Assembly: GCA_030537075.1 (NCBI GenBank)
Contig: JAUNOS010000002.1
Location: forward strand, 105,494 to 169,493
Source: Candidatus Saccharimonadota bacterium
GTDB lineage: Bacteria; Patescibacteriota; Saccharimonadia; Saccharimonadales; Saccharimonadaceae
Reading direction: 5' to 3'
DNA length: 64,000 nucleotides
This document shows, one piece after another, positions 1-7,794 of this stretch. Made by a program: the position numbers and the translations under genes. The first letter of the stretch is position 1, and every line of letters begins with the position of its first letter. Under the pieces are notes generated by a model that had not been told where the DNA came from, made no database searches, and was given only the letters and a program-made list of their open reading frames with translations.

Positions 1-596
1 CTCAGCAACACCTCTGGCACGCGCATCCCCTGAAACTCCTCTGGCCTGGTGTACTGCGGAAATTCCAGCGTCTGGCCATCAGAGAAACTTTCAATTTCCG
101 CTGACGTCTCGCCGCCCAGCACCCCTGGCATCAGTCGCACAATTGAATCAATAATAGTCATAGCCGGCAATTCCCCGCCCGTCAGCACGAAATCGCCTAG
201 GCTGAGCTCCAGGTCCACCAGTGCCATGATCCGCTCATCCACACCCTCATAACGTCCACAAATGAATATATAGCCATGGCTCTCGGTGGCATATTCCTGC
301 GCCAGGGGTTGCCGCCAACGCTGCCCGCGCGGCGTCATCAGCACCACCTTCGCTCCTGGGTCCTGCTCTTTGGCGTACTGCACCGCCTGCCATAGTGGCT
401 CGATCATCAACAGCATCCCGTCGCCACCGCCATACGGCGTATCATCCACCTGGCGCCGCGGCCCCAGCCCGAACTGCCTGAGATCTACCGCCTTCAGGCT
501 CACGATACCATCTTTTTGTGCCTTCCACATCATGGACTGCTCAAACACCCCAGTGAGCATCTCTGGAAACAGCGTAATTACTTGAAACATTCTCAT
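1..596 (-). CDS. trmD: tRNA (guanine-N1)-methyltransferase TrmD (partial, C-terminus outside window)
   Basis: This is the N-terminal ~198 residues of TrmD, the SAM-dependent SPOUT enzyme that makes m1G37 in tRNAs and prevents +1 frameshifting. Translation of the minus strand shows the family start (FQVITLFPEM), DDTPYGGGDGM, ICGRYEGVDER and the knot segment LSLGDFVLTGGE, all at the usual spacing. The ATG at 596 and the ATG at 590 are in frame; 596 gives the MRMFQV start. The gene runs off the left edge. In many bacteria trmD sits in an rpsP-rimM-trmD operon. Here khpA is nearby but rpsP lies at the other end of the window. Confidence 0.96.
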   Translation of the reverse strand, partial: MRMFQVITLFPEMLTGVFEQSMMWKAQKDGIVSLKAVDLRQFGLGPRRQVDDTPYGGGDGMLLMIEPLWQAVQYAKEQDPGAKVVLMTPRGQRWRQPLAQEYATESHGYIFICGRYEGVDERIMALVDLELSLGDFVLTGGELPAMTIIDSIVRLMPGVLGGETSAEIESFSDGQTLEFPQYTRPEEFQGMRVPEVLL

Positions 597-616
597 CTGT
601 TACAGTATAGCAATCA

Positions 617-645
617 TTGACTATTTTGTCTATGTGTGGTATAAT
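617..645 (+). promoter_or_regulatory. Sigma-70-type promoter for the 682 gene
   Basis: TTGACT (617-622), a 17-base spacer and TATAAT (640-645) precede the small gene starting at 682. The predicted transcription start is near 652, followed by the Shine-Dalgarno AAGGAG at about 670. Confidence 0.8.
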
Positions 646-681
646 TAAAAGAGGTAGTGATAATACGAAAAGGAGTAGTAC

Positions 682-903
682 GTGAGTGGAGAAATCTCTG
701 GAGGGGAAAGTTACGACCTATCATGGTATGAAGTAAACGGCCTTGAGGAGCCAGATGTCGTGGACTACGATGCGACCGAGTCCACTCCTGGGGTGTCGCC
801 ACCAGGGTATGGGTTGAGTGAGTATCAAGACGCGGCATCCTATCAGTTTGACTACGACAATGGCCAGGTGCAAACCAGAAACCCATACAACTTTAGTTCA
901 TAG
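682..903 (+). CDS. Small acidic tyrosine-rich protein of unknown function
   Basis: A 73-residue ORF with a GTG start, preceded by AAGGAG at a good distance, a near-consensus promoter (617-645) and followed by a strong terminator (910-944). It is therefore very likely a real single-gene transcript. The protein is very acidic and rich in Tyr, Gly, Ser and Pro, with hardly any basic residues. It has no signal peptide, membrane segment or recognisable domain, and is probably largely disordered. I do not recognise the family. The good promoter and terminator suggest it is well expressed. Confidence 0.72.
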   Translation: MSGEISGGESYDLSWYEVNGLEEPDVVDYDATESTPGVSPPGYGLSEYQDAASYQFDYDNGQVQTRNPYNFSS

Positions 904-909
904 CTCACC

Positions 910-944
910 AAAAAACCGCCCGGAAATACCAAGGGCGGTTTTTT
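910..944. terminator. Bidirectional intrinsic terminator
   Basis: A 12-bp perfect stem (910-921 with 933-944) with A6 on the left arm and a T run on the right arm works in both directions. It ends the 682 gene on the plus strand and the khpA operon on the minus strand. Confidence 0.88.
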
Positions 945-1025
945 AGCACAAATAAGGCTCTCAATGGTTTCCCATTGCTCGCATAGAGCGTTCAGGCAAA
1001 AGGTTTGTGCTTGAACTGAGTCTTA

Positions 1026-1418
1026 TTATATATCAAGGTCATCCAAATCTGCAAGCTCTTTTCGAGCGTTTTCTGCATATGACGACGCACTTTCCACAGC
1101 CTCATCTGTTGAGTTATCCACAGCGACGCCGTCATCGTCCCGTCCACTCTGCTCCTGTGAGGCCGTAAAGCCATCATTATTCACAATCTTAAGATTGTAG
1201 CGCGCATCATTCTTGGTACCCAGGGCACGCAGCAAAGTTCGCAGACTCTGTGCCGTTCCGCCACGCTTACCGATCACGCGACCCAGGTCCTCTGGATTGA
1301 CCGTTAACGTCAGTAATACGCCCTTCTCGTCGATAAGCCGCTCGACCACCACATCACCAGGATGCCCAACCAGTGCTTTTACCACATATTCTACAAATTG
1401 CTGATCTATCGTTGACAT
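1026..1418 (-). CDS. khpA: KH-domain RNA-binding protein KhpA, with acidic tail
   Basis: A KhpA-type single KH domain protein. The GxxG RNA-binding loop is visible as GKRGG (residues 50-54) after the usual VNPEDLGRVI lead-in. KhpA proteins bind many RNAs and act with KhpB/Jag in cell-envelope control. This one has 130 residues against ~75-80 for the family. The extra C-terminal ~50 residues are acidic and low in complexity. The Shine-Dalgarno AAGGAGGGG lies just before the ATG. It is the last gene of the rpmF-nusB-nudix-rnc-khpA run and is followed by the 910-944 terminator. Confidence 0.9.
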   Translation of the reverse strand: MSTIDQQFVEYVVKALVGHPGDVVVERLIDEKGVLLTLTVNPEDLGRVIGKRGGTAQSLRTLLRALGTKNDARYNLKIVNNDGFTASQEQSGRDDDGVAVDNSTDEAVESASSYAENARKELADLDDLDI

Positions 1419-1482
1419 ACTGCCCCTCCTTGGAATTATGCTGTACGTTCATTATAGCACGAGCGATTTATCAGACGCAAAA

Positions 1483-2205
1483 TTATCCCCGCGAGGCTTC
1501 GGCAGCCTGGTAGCGTGCGATGGCCCGCCGGGCTGCTTCTTGCTGCGCGAGTTGCTTGGATGGGCCAGTGCCGCGGCCCATCAGCGTTTCACCGACAAAC
1601 ACCCCGAGCGTGAACACCTTATCATGATCAGGCCCCTCCTCACTGAGGACCTTATAGACTGGTGTCTGATTATCAATGCGCTGCGACAACTCCTGCAAGT
1701 GAGACTTAGGGTCGCGCCAGCTGCCTGAAGCCAGGATGTCATCCAGCTTGATGATAATATGCTGATGAATAAAGGTCTTTGCCGCCTCATAGCCATGCTC
1801 CAAATATATCGCACCGATCACCGCCTCAAATGCATTGGCCAAAATCTGTAACCGAGCCCGCTCAGAGCCATTTTTCTCACCTTTCGACATGCGGATGAGC
1901 GGTCCATAGCCTAGCGCATCACCTGCCGCACCGATACTCTCAGTGCGCACCAGTGCCGCCCGCCAACTTGTCAAGATACCCTCCGGCTCCGAGAAAGTTG
2001 CGTAGAGGTATTCTGTCACTACCAGCTCCAGCACCGCATCGCCCAGAAACTCTAACCGCTCGTTATGCTCACTGACTGACTTACGATGCTCGTTCACGTA
2101 GCTACGGTGGGTCAGCGCCGTCACGAGCAGGTCGATATTATGAAATACCAACCCCAGTCGCTCACGAGCAAAGTCCTGATACGGCGTCACGTTCATCCCA
2201 CTCAC
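1483..2205 (-). CDS. rnc: Ribonuclease III
   Basis: Double-stranded-RNA endonuclease for rRNA processing and RNA turnover. The catalytic signature ERLEFLGDAVL is at residues 49-59, the second acidic helix is ANAFEAVIGAIYLE, and the C-terminal third (from about residue 165) is a double-stranded RNA-binding domain ending in KQLAQQEAARRA. Length 240 is normal. The GTG start overlaps the stop codon of the upstream Nudix gene by one base, so translation is probably coupled. An ATG three codons inside is an alternative start. Confidence 0.97.
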   Translation of the reverse strand: MSGMNVTPYQDFARERLGLVFHNIDLLVTALTHRSYVNEHRKSVSEHNERLEFLGDAVLELVVTEYLYATFSEPEGILTSWRAALVRTESIGAAGDALGYGPLIRMSKGEKNGSERARLQILANAFEAVIGAIYLEHGYEAAKTFIHQHIIIKLDDILASGSWRDPKSHLQELSQRIDNQTPVYKVLSEEGPDHDKVFTLGVFVGETLMGRGTGPSKQLAQQEAARRAIARYQAAEASRG

Positions 2206-2702
2206 TACAGCTGCTCCTGACGGATACGCTTCATCGCGAGCAAGATCAGCTTACCGATATCTTCGTACTCTATCTCATCAAGTGCCTCATGGAAAGTAAA
2301 CCACTTCAGGCCATTCATCCACTCTTCCTTTTGCAGTTTTTCATGCGGGTCAAGTGCCTTTACGAGGTATACCTGCGTGCTCATCAAAACCAACTTGTCT
2401 ACTCGGCGATAGCGAAAATTCACCTTCCCCAACCAGCCGTGCACTTCGGTATTTTTCAGACCAGTTTCTTCAGCGATCTCCCGCTTGGCAGTCACCTGGG
2501 CCGACTCACCTTCTTCGATATGTCCCTTTGGGATCGTCCAGCGGTCACGAGCGTCTTGGTAGAGTAAGAATTCGACCTCGCCGCTGTCATTGCGGCGAAA
2601 CACCACGCCACCAGCGGTGGGTTCACGAACAATCTCCTGAATAGACGGCTTTCGCTTACCGCCAAAATATTTCTTTATATGATCAAAGCTGCCTGTCTTC
2701 AT
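2205..2702 (-). CDS. Nudix hydrolase
   Basis: A Nudix (MutT-like) pyrophosphohydrolase of about 165 residues. The Nudix box reads GHIEEGESAQ...REIAEETGL, with the REXXEE core intact. The flanking sequence (GGVVFRR at the N-terminus) resembles diadenosine tetraphosphate hydrolase-type Nudix proteins, but the substrate cannot be assigned. I chose the ATG at 2702 because GGAGG stands nine bases before it. A longer frame exists back to 2750 but lies inside nusB. It overlaps nusB by 20 bases and rnc by one. Confidence 0.9.
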   Translation of the reverse strand: MKTGSFDHIKKYFGGKRKPSIQEIVREPTAGGVVFRRNDSGEVEFLLYQDARDRWTIPKGHIEEGESAQVTAKREIAEETGLKNTEVHGWLGKVNFRYRRVDKLVLMSTQVYLVKALDPHEKLQKEEWMNGLKWFTFHEALDEIEYEDIGKLILLAMKRIRQEQL

Positions 2703-3141
2703 TGTCGGCATCCTCCACCAGGGTGCGATATGCCGTACCGAGCACGCCATTCACAAATTTCCCTGAGTTATCCGAACCGAACGCTTTCGCCAGCTCCACT
2801 GCTTCGTTGATGACCACCTTTGGCGGCACCTTTTCCTCAGCGAATACCAATTCATACAGCCCGAGGCGCAGCACCGAACGGTCAATCCGCGCAATCTGCT
2901 CCAGCGGCCATTCTGGTGCCAGCGGCCGCAGCGCCGCGTCAATTTCCGCTACATGCGCCAACACACCGCTCACCAGTCGCTTCACAAAATCAACATCATC
3001 AACTGATGACTGGTATTTTTCGAGGTTGCGTGCCACAACAGCGGACTGATCGACGTCGTCATCGCCCACTTCCTGACGGAATTCACACTCATACAGCGTC
3101 TGCAGCGCGATGATTCGTCCTAGATGACGGTTTGAAGCCAT
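2683..3141 (-). CDS. nusB: Transcription antitermination/termination factor NusB
   Basis: An all-helical NusB, which with NusE/S10 binds boxA RNA and sustains rRNA transcription. Family features are the N-terminal RIIALQTLYECEF, the central RIDRSVLRLGLYEL and the C-terminal VPPKVVINEAVELAKAFGSDNSGKFVNGVLG. Length 152 is normal. The gene lies directly after rpmF and overlaps the downstream Nudix gene, so the group is likely one transcript. Confidence 0.97.
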   Translation of the reverse strand: MASNRHLGRIIALQTLYECEFRQEVGDDDVDQSAVVARNLEKYQSSVDDVDFVKRLVSGVLAHVAEIDAALRPLAPEWPLEQIARIDRSVLRLGLYELVFAEEKVPPKVVINEAVELAKAFGSDNSGKFVNGVLGTAYRTLVEDADNEDRQL

Positions 3142-3165
3142 AAAAAAGCGTCCCTGTCCGTATTA

Positions 3166-3309
3166 TTATTTCGTTTTACCAGTTTCGCGCTTCGTCGTCT
3201 TTGCCTTCACTGGCGAAGTTGCATTCACGCGACGCGCCAACTTCAACACCAGGTGGCTGCGGCGCAGGCCAGTCTTGCGAGGACTGCTCTGTTTCTTTGG
3301 TTGTGCCAT
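3166..3309 (-). CDS. rpmF: 50S ribosomal protein L32
   Basis: A 47-residue basic protein, starting MAQPKKQSSPRKTGLRRSH, that matches bacterial L32 (N-terminal PKKK/RSS..RR pattern). It lacks the four zinc-binding cysteines, so it is a cysteine-free L32. The ATG at 3309 follows AAAGGAGA. The gene is only 144 bases long. It is first in the run rpmF-nusB-nudix-rnc-khpA and is driven by the promoter at 3354-3382. Confidence 0.9.
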   Translation of the reverse strand: MAQPKKQSSPRKTGLRRSHLVLKLARRVNATSPVKAKTTKRETGKTK

Positions 3310-3353
3310 AGAATCTGTCTCCTTTGTTCGGTTTATACTAACACTTGGGATTC

Positions 3354-3382
3354 ATTATAACGTTTTTTGCTTTATTTCTCAA
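3354..3382 (-). promoter_or_regulatory. Promoter of the rpmF-nusB operon
   Basis: Read on the minus strand: TTGAGA (3377-3382), 17 bases, TATAAT (3354-3359). The predicted start is about 35-40 bases upstream of the rpmF ATG, leaving room for its Shine-Dalgarno site. Confidence 0.78.
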
Positions 3383-3413
3383 GGGGCTTGGCGCCAAAAT
3401 CCACGGCAGGATA

Positions 3414-3442
3414 TTGACTTTTTATGCTGGTTGTGTTAATAT
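3414..3442 (+). promoter_or_regulatory. Promoter of the 3507 gene
   Basis: TTGACT (3414-3419), a 17-base spacer and TAATAT (3437-3442). It is divergent from the rpmF promoter about 30 bases away. Confidence 0.65.
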
Positions 3443-3506
3443 ATAGATATGGTGGGTCGCGCTCACGTCAGCTCGCGCAGGGCCCAGGAAGGAATAATGA
3501 AGTATC

Positions 3507-3947
3507 ATGACAAAACGTAAACTGCCGTCGCATATCGAGCATATCCCTGAAGGAGGAGTCGAGTCGAGCACAAAGCCATGGGAGAGGGTCGTCGGAGCGG
3601 TGATGACACTCGGCGCCCTCGCCGCCACAGTGCATTTTCTTCAAACTACCGCCGAGGGCTTTGATGAGGAAGAGCGTAACCGAGTTGTTGCTTCAGCCGT
3701 AGTGACCGCTAATAGCAAAAAGCCTCTACCTAACCTCTGCGAAATTTTTGAAGAGTCAAAAAACAAGCTCGGGCCGTTTCGCTCGCTTGATGAATCATTG
3801 TGCATCAATGCCGTCAAGCCTATCAGCGAAGCCCCAGATGGCACGAAGTTTGGCTGCTCCATGAACGGGCTCGGCAAGGTTGCCTGCCTGCCTCTTACGT
3901 CACTTGATGTCCACATTGCCGAAATGACTGTATTCAAGGATAATTAG
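3507..3947 (+). CDS. Predicted single-pass membrane protein of unknown function
   Basis: 146 residues: a ~27-residue cytoplasmic head with basic N-terminus, one hydrophobic segment (about residues 28-47, VVGAVMTLGALAATVHFL) and a soluble C-terminal part with four cysteines (CEIF, LCIN, FGCS, VACL). If the C-terminal part is outside the cell, the cysteines could form two disulfides. I do not recognise the family. AGGAAGGA lies about 13 bases before the ATG, which is long. A short out-of-frame ATG at 3497 intervenes. It converges with leuS, six bases away. Confidence 0.7.
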   Translation: MTKRKLPSHIEHIPEGGVESSTKPWERVVGAVMTLGALAATVHFLQTTAEGFDEEERNRVVASAVVTANSKKPLPNLCEIFEESKNKLGPFRSLDESLCINAVKPISEAPDGTKFGCSMNGLGKVACLPLTSLDVHIAEMTVFKDN

Positions 3948-3953
3948 CGGAGT

Positions 3954-6455
3954 CTATACGACGATATTCACCAACCTGCCAGGGACGTAAATGACCTTGG
4001 CAGGTGTTTTTTCGCCGAGGAAGCTTCGGACGTGTTCATCGGCCAGGGCAGCGGCTTCGACGGCCGCCTGGTCGGCGTCGGCCGGCAGTTCTAATTTAGC
4101 GCGGAGTTTGCCGTTCACCTGCACGATGATGGTCATAGTGTCAAGTGTCAAGTACTGCTCGTCCCAAGTCGGCCAGTGATCGACATGGATGCTGTCAGCG
4201 TGGCCCAGTTCATGCCACAGTTCTTCGGTGATGTGCGGCGCAAATGGCGCTAGGATTTGCAGCAGGCTTTCTAGGGCAAAGCGCCAAGTGTCAGTCGCCG
4301 CAAAGCCGTGCGCTTCTTTGAGTTTATATAAGCCATTCACCATCTCCATCATGGCCGCCACGGCCGTGTTGAACTTTTCATCCTCAATATCACGAGTGAC
4401 TTTTTTGATGGTGGCGTGTGTGAGACGAAGGAGCTCAGAAGCCGATGACGAGTCTTCGGATTCGGAGGTGATTGCGGTCGCCTCCACAAACTCCTGCACC
4501 ACATTCCACACCCGGTTCAAAAAGCGGTAGGTGCCTGGCACGCCGCGCGTGTCCCACGGCGCATCCATGTCATACGGCGCGATGAACATTTCATAGACAC
4601 GCAGGGAGTCCGCGCCATAGCCGCTATCCATGATCTCCATTGGGTCGATGACATTGCCCTTAGACTTAGACATTTTTTGCCCGTCTGGCGCCATGATGTA
4701 GGCGTTGTACATCATGCGCTTGAACGGCTCAGGCGTTGGCACCAGGCCGAGCGTATAGAAAAAGCGCATCCAAAAACGGCTGTACAATAGGTGCGCCACG
4801 GCGTGGTCAGCGCCGTTGTAATAATCGACCGGCGCCCAATGCTTGATGAGTTCAGGATCCCAGGCCTGTTTGTCATTATGTGGGTCAAGGTAGCGCAGGA
4901 AATACCAGCTGGAGCAGGCATAGCCGTCCAGTGTGTCGGTTTCGCGCCGGCCCTCTACCCAGGCGTCACCCTCAGGTTTTGGTTCGGTGATCGGCGCGGT
5001 CTGACCAGTTTTGGTGTTCACCCATACCCGCACCCAGTCGTCAACCTGCGCCAGGACCGAGGTATTGCCACCGGTTGGTTTGAAATTCTCCACTTCTGGC
5101 AAAATCACCGGCAAGCACTCATCCGCCACGGCGATCGGCGCATGTCCCTCAACATGAACGATCGGAATTGGCGCGCCCCAGTAGCGCTGGCGCGAAATCA
5201 GCCAGTCGCGCATTTTATAGGTCGTTTCCGACCGGCCCGTTCCCTGCTGCTCCAGCCACGCAACAATTTCTTCGCGGGCTTCTTCTGAACGCATGCCGTC
5301 AAAGCGACCAGAATTGACCAGCTCACCCTCGCCAGTGTAGCAGCCGGTATCGTCCGAGGTTTCTGGCGTATCGATGACGCGCACCACTGGCAGGTCAAAC
5401 TTCTCGGCAAACTCACGGTCGCGCTCATCATGGGCTGGCACCGCCATCACCGCACCGGTGCCGTAGCCGCTCAGCACATAGTCCGCCACCCAAATTGGCA
5501 ATTTCTGACCGTTGACGGGATTGATAGCATAGCTGCCGGTAAAGACGCCAGATTTGTCCTTGTTTTCTTGTCGCTCGACATCGGATTTGGCGGCGGCCTG
5601 GGCGACATAGGATTCAACCTTGGCGCGGGCATCGCTGCTGGTCAGTTTCGTGACCAATGGATGCTCCGGCGCCAGGGCAATGTAACTGGCGCCGAACAAG
5701 GTGTCGGGACGCGTAGTAAAGACTGTGATGATATCGCTGCTGTCCTTGACGGCAAATTCCACCGCCGCACCCTGCGAGCGGCCGATCCAATTTTTCTGCA
5801 TGGTCTTCACCATTTCGGTCCAATCCAGCGCATCGGTCGCCTCCAAAATCTCATCGGCATAAGCGGTGATGCGGAAAAACCACTGCTTGAGGTTGCGCTT
5901 GGAGACCGGGTTACCACAGCGCCAACACTTACCGCCCTCAACTTGCTCATTGGCTAGCACGGTGTTGTCGGTGTCGCACCACCACTGCGGCTGCTCCTTC
6001 TGGTACGCTAAATCGTGCTTGTAGAGCTGGGTGAAAATCCACTGCGTCCATTTGTAATATTCCGGATCAGCGGTAGAAATTTCTTTCGTCCAATCGTAGC
6101 TAAAGCCGAGGCGCTTCAGCTGCGCGATAAAATGTGCCTTGGCTTCATCGTGCGCTACCCGCGGCGTCTTACCGACCTTGATGGCGTAATTTTCTACCGG
6201 CAAGCCAAAGCTGTCCCAGCCAATCGGGTGGTAGGTATTATAACCCTGCTGGCGCTTGAACCGTGCCTTGATGTCAGCAAACTGGAAAGTGCGTCCGTGA
6301 CCGATGTGAATGCCGGCACCGGTGATGCCTGGCAACATACTGAGGCTATAATACTTCGGGTGAGTAGTGTCCGCTAGGTCAGTGACATAGGTGCCGTCAG
6401 CCTCCCACTGGGCTTGCCATTTCTGTTCGATTTCGGTTGGATTGTAGCGCTTCAT
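3954..6455 (-). CDS. leuS: Leucine--tRNA ligase
   Basis: Class I synthetase charging tRNA-Leu. The HIGH motif (GIHIGHGRTF, about residue 50) and KMSKS (GQKMSKSKGN, about residue 592) are intact, with the CP1 editing domain between them (TTRPDTLFGASY and the later GTGAVMAVPAHDERD). Four cysteines (CDTD, CWRCG) suggest a zinc site. I chose the second Met (6455, MKRYNPTEIEQKWQ) because it matches the usual LeuS N-terminus and a TATAAT box ends exactly seven bases before it. The ATG at 6464 overlaps that box. Length is about 833 residues, normal for the family. Confidence 0.97.
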   Translation of the reverse strand: MKRYNPTEIEQKWQAQWEADGTYVTDLADTTHPKYYSLSMLPGITGAGIHIGHGRTFQFADIKARFKRQQGYNTYHPIGWDSFGLPVENYAIKVGKTPRVAHDEAKAHFIAQLKRLGFSYDWTKEISTADPEYYKWTQWIFTQLYKHDLAYQKEQPQWWCDTDNTVLANEQVEGGKCWRCGNPVSKRNLKQWFFRITAYADEILEATDALDWTEMVKTMQKNWIGRSQGAAVEFAVKDSSDIITVFTTRPDTLFGASYIALAPEHPLVTKLTSSDARAKVESYVAQAAAKSDVERQENKDKSGVFTGSYAINPVNGQKLPIWVADYVLSGYGTGAVMAVPAHDERDREFAEKFDLPVVRVIDTPETSDDTGCYTGEGELVNSGRFDGMRSEEAREEIVAWLEQQGTGRSETTYKMRDWLISRQRYWGAPIPIVHVEGHAPIAVADECLPVILPEVENFKPTGGNTSVLAQVDDWVRVWVNTKTGQTAPITEPKPEGDAWVEGRRETDTLDGYACSSWYFLRYLDPHNDKQAWDPELIKHWAPVDYYNGADHAVAHLLYSRFWMRFFYTLGLVPTPEPFKRMMYNAYIMAPDGQKMSKSKGNVIDPMEIMDSGYGADSLRVYEMFIAPYDMDAPWDTRGVPGTYRFLNRVWNVVQEFVEATAITSESEDSSSASELLRLTHATIKKVTRDIEDEKFNTAVAAMMEMVNGLYKLKEAHGFAATDTWRFALESLLQILAPFAPHITEELWHELGHADSIHVDHWPTWDEQYLTLDTMTIIVQVNGKLRAKLELPADADQAAVEAAALADEHVRSFLGEKTPAKVIYVPGRLVNIVV

Positions 6456-6462
6456 ATCGGTC

Positions 6463-6468
6463 ATTATA
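6463..6468 (-). promoter_or_regulatory. -10 box for leaderless leuS
   Basis: TATAAT on the minus strand, seven bases before the ATG at 6455. The predicted transcription start coincides with the start codon. Confidence 0.65.
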
Positions 6469-6472
6469 CATG

Positions 6473-6504
6473 GAAAGCCCCATCCGTGAAAAGATGGGGC
6501 TTTC
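6473..6504 (-). terminator. Terminator of the 6525 gene
   Basis: A perfect 12-bp stem GAAAGCCCCATC (6473-6484 with 6493-6504), downstream of the 6525-7751 gene and only four bases from the leuS -10 box. The T tract is weak. Confidence 0.7.
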
Positions 6505-6524
6505 GGCTCAGCAAACGCTGCTCG

Positions 6525-7751
6525 TTAGATCGATTCGCCCTCAAAGTCAAACTCGGTGTCACCATCGCCCAGTGGCAATGATTGCCCGAAGACTTCTTCG
6601 AAAGTCTTCTTGAAGTCTGCTGTATCAGTCGGCACGTCGATGGCATCGCTCTTGTCACCCTCAATATCCATAGTGAGGTCAAAATGCATGTCCTGCATCG
6701 CATCATCAGCCTTTAACGACAGTGCCCTGAGCTGATGTGACCAACTATCTACCCATACACGCAAAGCTACTTTGCCTGAACCGCGTGAAGTACTGCTTGA
6801 CGAAGAGTTGAAAGTATTTTCGCCGTAACACTCGGTCATTTTCTTGCCGATTTTGGTATCTTTCAGTGCCATGGCAAATTCTTTAGCGCGGCGCGCCGAC
6901 TCGCCATTTAGGCTCAGGTCGATCTCAAAGCCCGGCGCACCATTACGAGGCTCGACCTTGGCGTCGGTATCAACCATCAAGAAACTATGCTTTTTGTAGG
7001 CATCGATAGCCTCTTCACGAGCCTGCTTGTCATCACGCAGCATCACTGATAATTCTTCCGCGCACTTATTCGTTGCACCATGAGAACCCTCAGCGACCAT
7101 CGTCTCAGGCGATACCTTCAGCCACTTACCCTCGATCTGCTGCAGCTTTGGCTCCATCTCAGCCAGCATGCGGCGCTTTTGCACTTCAGCTTCAGCTCGA
7201 TCTATGAGACCATAAGCACCCTGTGAGCGCAGCTGCATATCATAGACCGTGTCCACGATACCCTTGACCAATTCCTTGAAGTCCTCGAACTTAAGATAGA
7301 CGTTCATTTTGTCGTCAGTGACCATCGATAGCTTTGCCTTAAAGTCACGGGACAGCTGGCCAACGGTAATCTTTGCGTTGATGTCAGCTTTTGTCTTAGA
7401 ATCAGCTGCATTTGATGCGATATCAAGCTCGAGCTTCGCCTGGTTGGCAATTTTCATGGTTACTTTGCCGTTGACTCGCGCCTTCGTCATACGTGCGGCA
7501 CCCATCATGGCGTCATTGACCATCTTTTGTGGGTGCTGCCACCAGAGGAAGTAGAGCAATACCGCTGTAACAAGGAGCGCAAGTGCGATAACGCCAGACA
7601 CGATCCCGATGATCAGCTTCTTCTTTTTCTTCTTCGGAGCCTCAACCGAATTCATAATCGGTGGCTGATTGCCGCTCTGCGCCTGAGTCGCTGAAGCCTT
7701 CGTCTTCTTCGGTGACCTTACTGGCGCTGACTGTTGACTACTGTCATCCAT
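6525..7751 (-). CDS. Membrane-anchored extracellular protein of unknown function
   Basis: 408 residues. The first ~45 residues are hydrophilic and end in a run of six lysines, followed by one strong membrane helix (about 46-70, LIIGIVSGVIALALLVTAVLLYFLWW). The rest is a soluble, beta-rich, charged domain, presumably outside the cell. Repeated alternating patterns (KVTMKIANQAKLELDI, DINAKITVGQL) recall LolA/LppX-like or DUF6612-type lipid-carrier folds, but I cannot assign it. A glycine/serine-rich stretch (FNSSSSSTSRGSG) lies near residue 320. The Shine-Dalgarno AAGGGGGAG precedes the ATG. It has its own terminator at 6473-6504. Confidence 0.8.
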   Translation of the reverse strand: MDDSSQQSAPVRSPKKTKASATQAQSGNQPPIMNSVEAPKKKKKKLIIGIVSGVIALALLVTAVLLYFLWWQHPQKMVNDAMMGAARMTKARVNGKVTMKIANQAKLELDIASNAADSKTKADINAKITVGQLSRDFKAKLSMVTDDKMNVYLKFEDFKELVKGIVDTVYDMQLRSQGAYGLIDRAEAEVQKRRMLAEMEPKLQQIEGKWLKVSPETMVAEGSHGATNKCAEELSVMLRDDKQAREEAIDAYKKHSFLMVDTDAKVEPRNGAPGFEIDLSLNGESARRAKEFAMALKDTKIGKKMTECYGENTFNSSSSSTSRGSGKVALRVWVDSWSHQLRALSLKADDAMQDMHFDLTMDIEGDKSDAIDVPTDTADFKKTFEEVFGQSLPLGDGDTEFDFEGESI

Positions 7752-7794
7752 GTCTCCCCCTTTAGTTAGCTATTACCATTTATGATATCACATA

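Noticed and set aside
2702-2750. Upstream extension of the Nudix gene
   Set aside because: The added residues (CSVRHIAPWW) are read out of frame through nusB, and the GGAGG site fits the ATG at 2702.
5430-5957. A 175-codon open frame on the plus strand
   Set aside because: It is antisense to the leuS editing domain; GC-rich third positions create long shadow frames.
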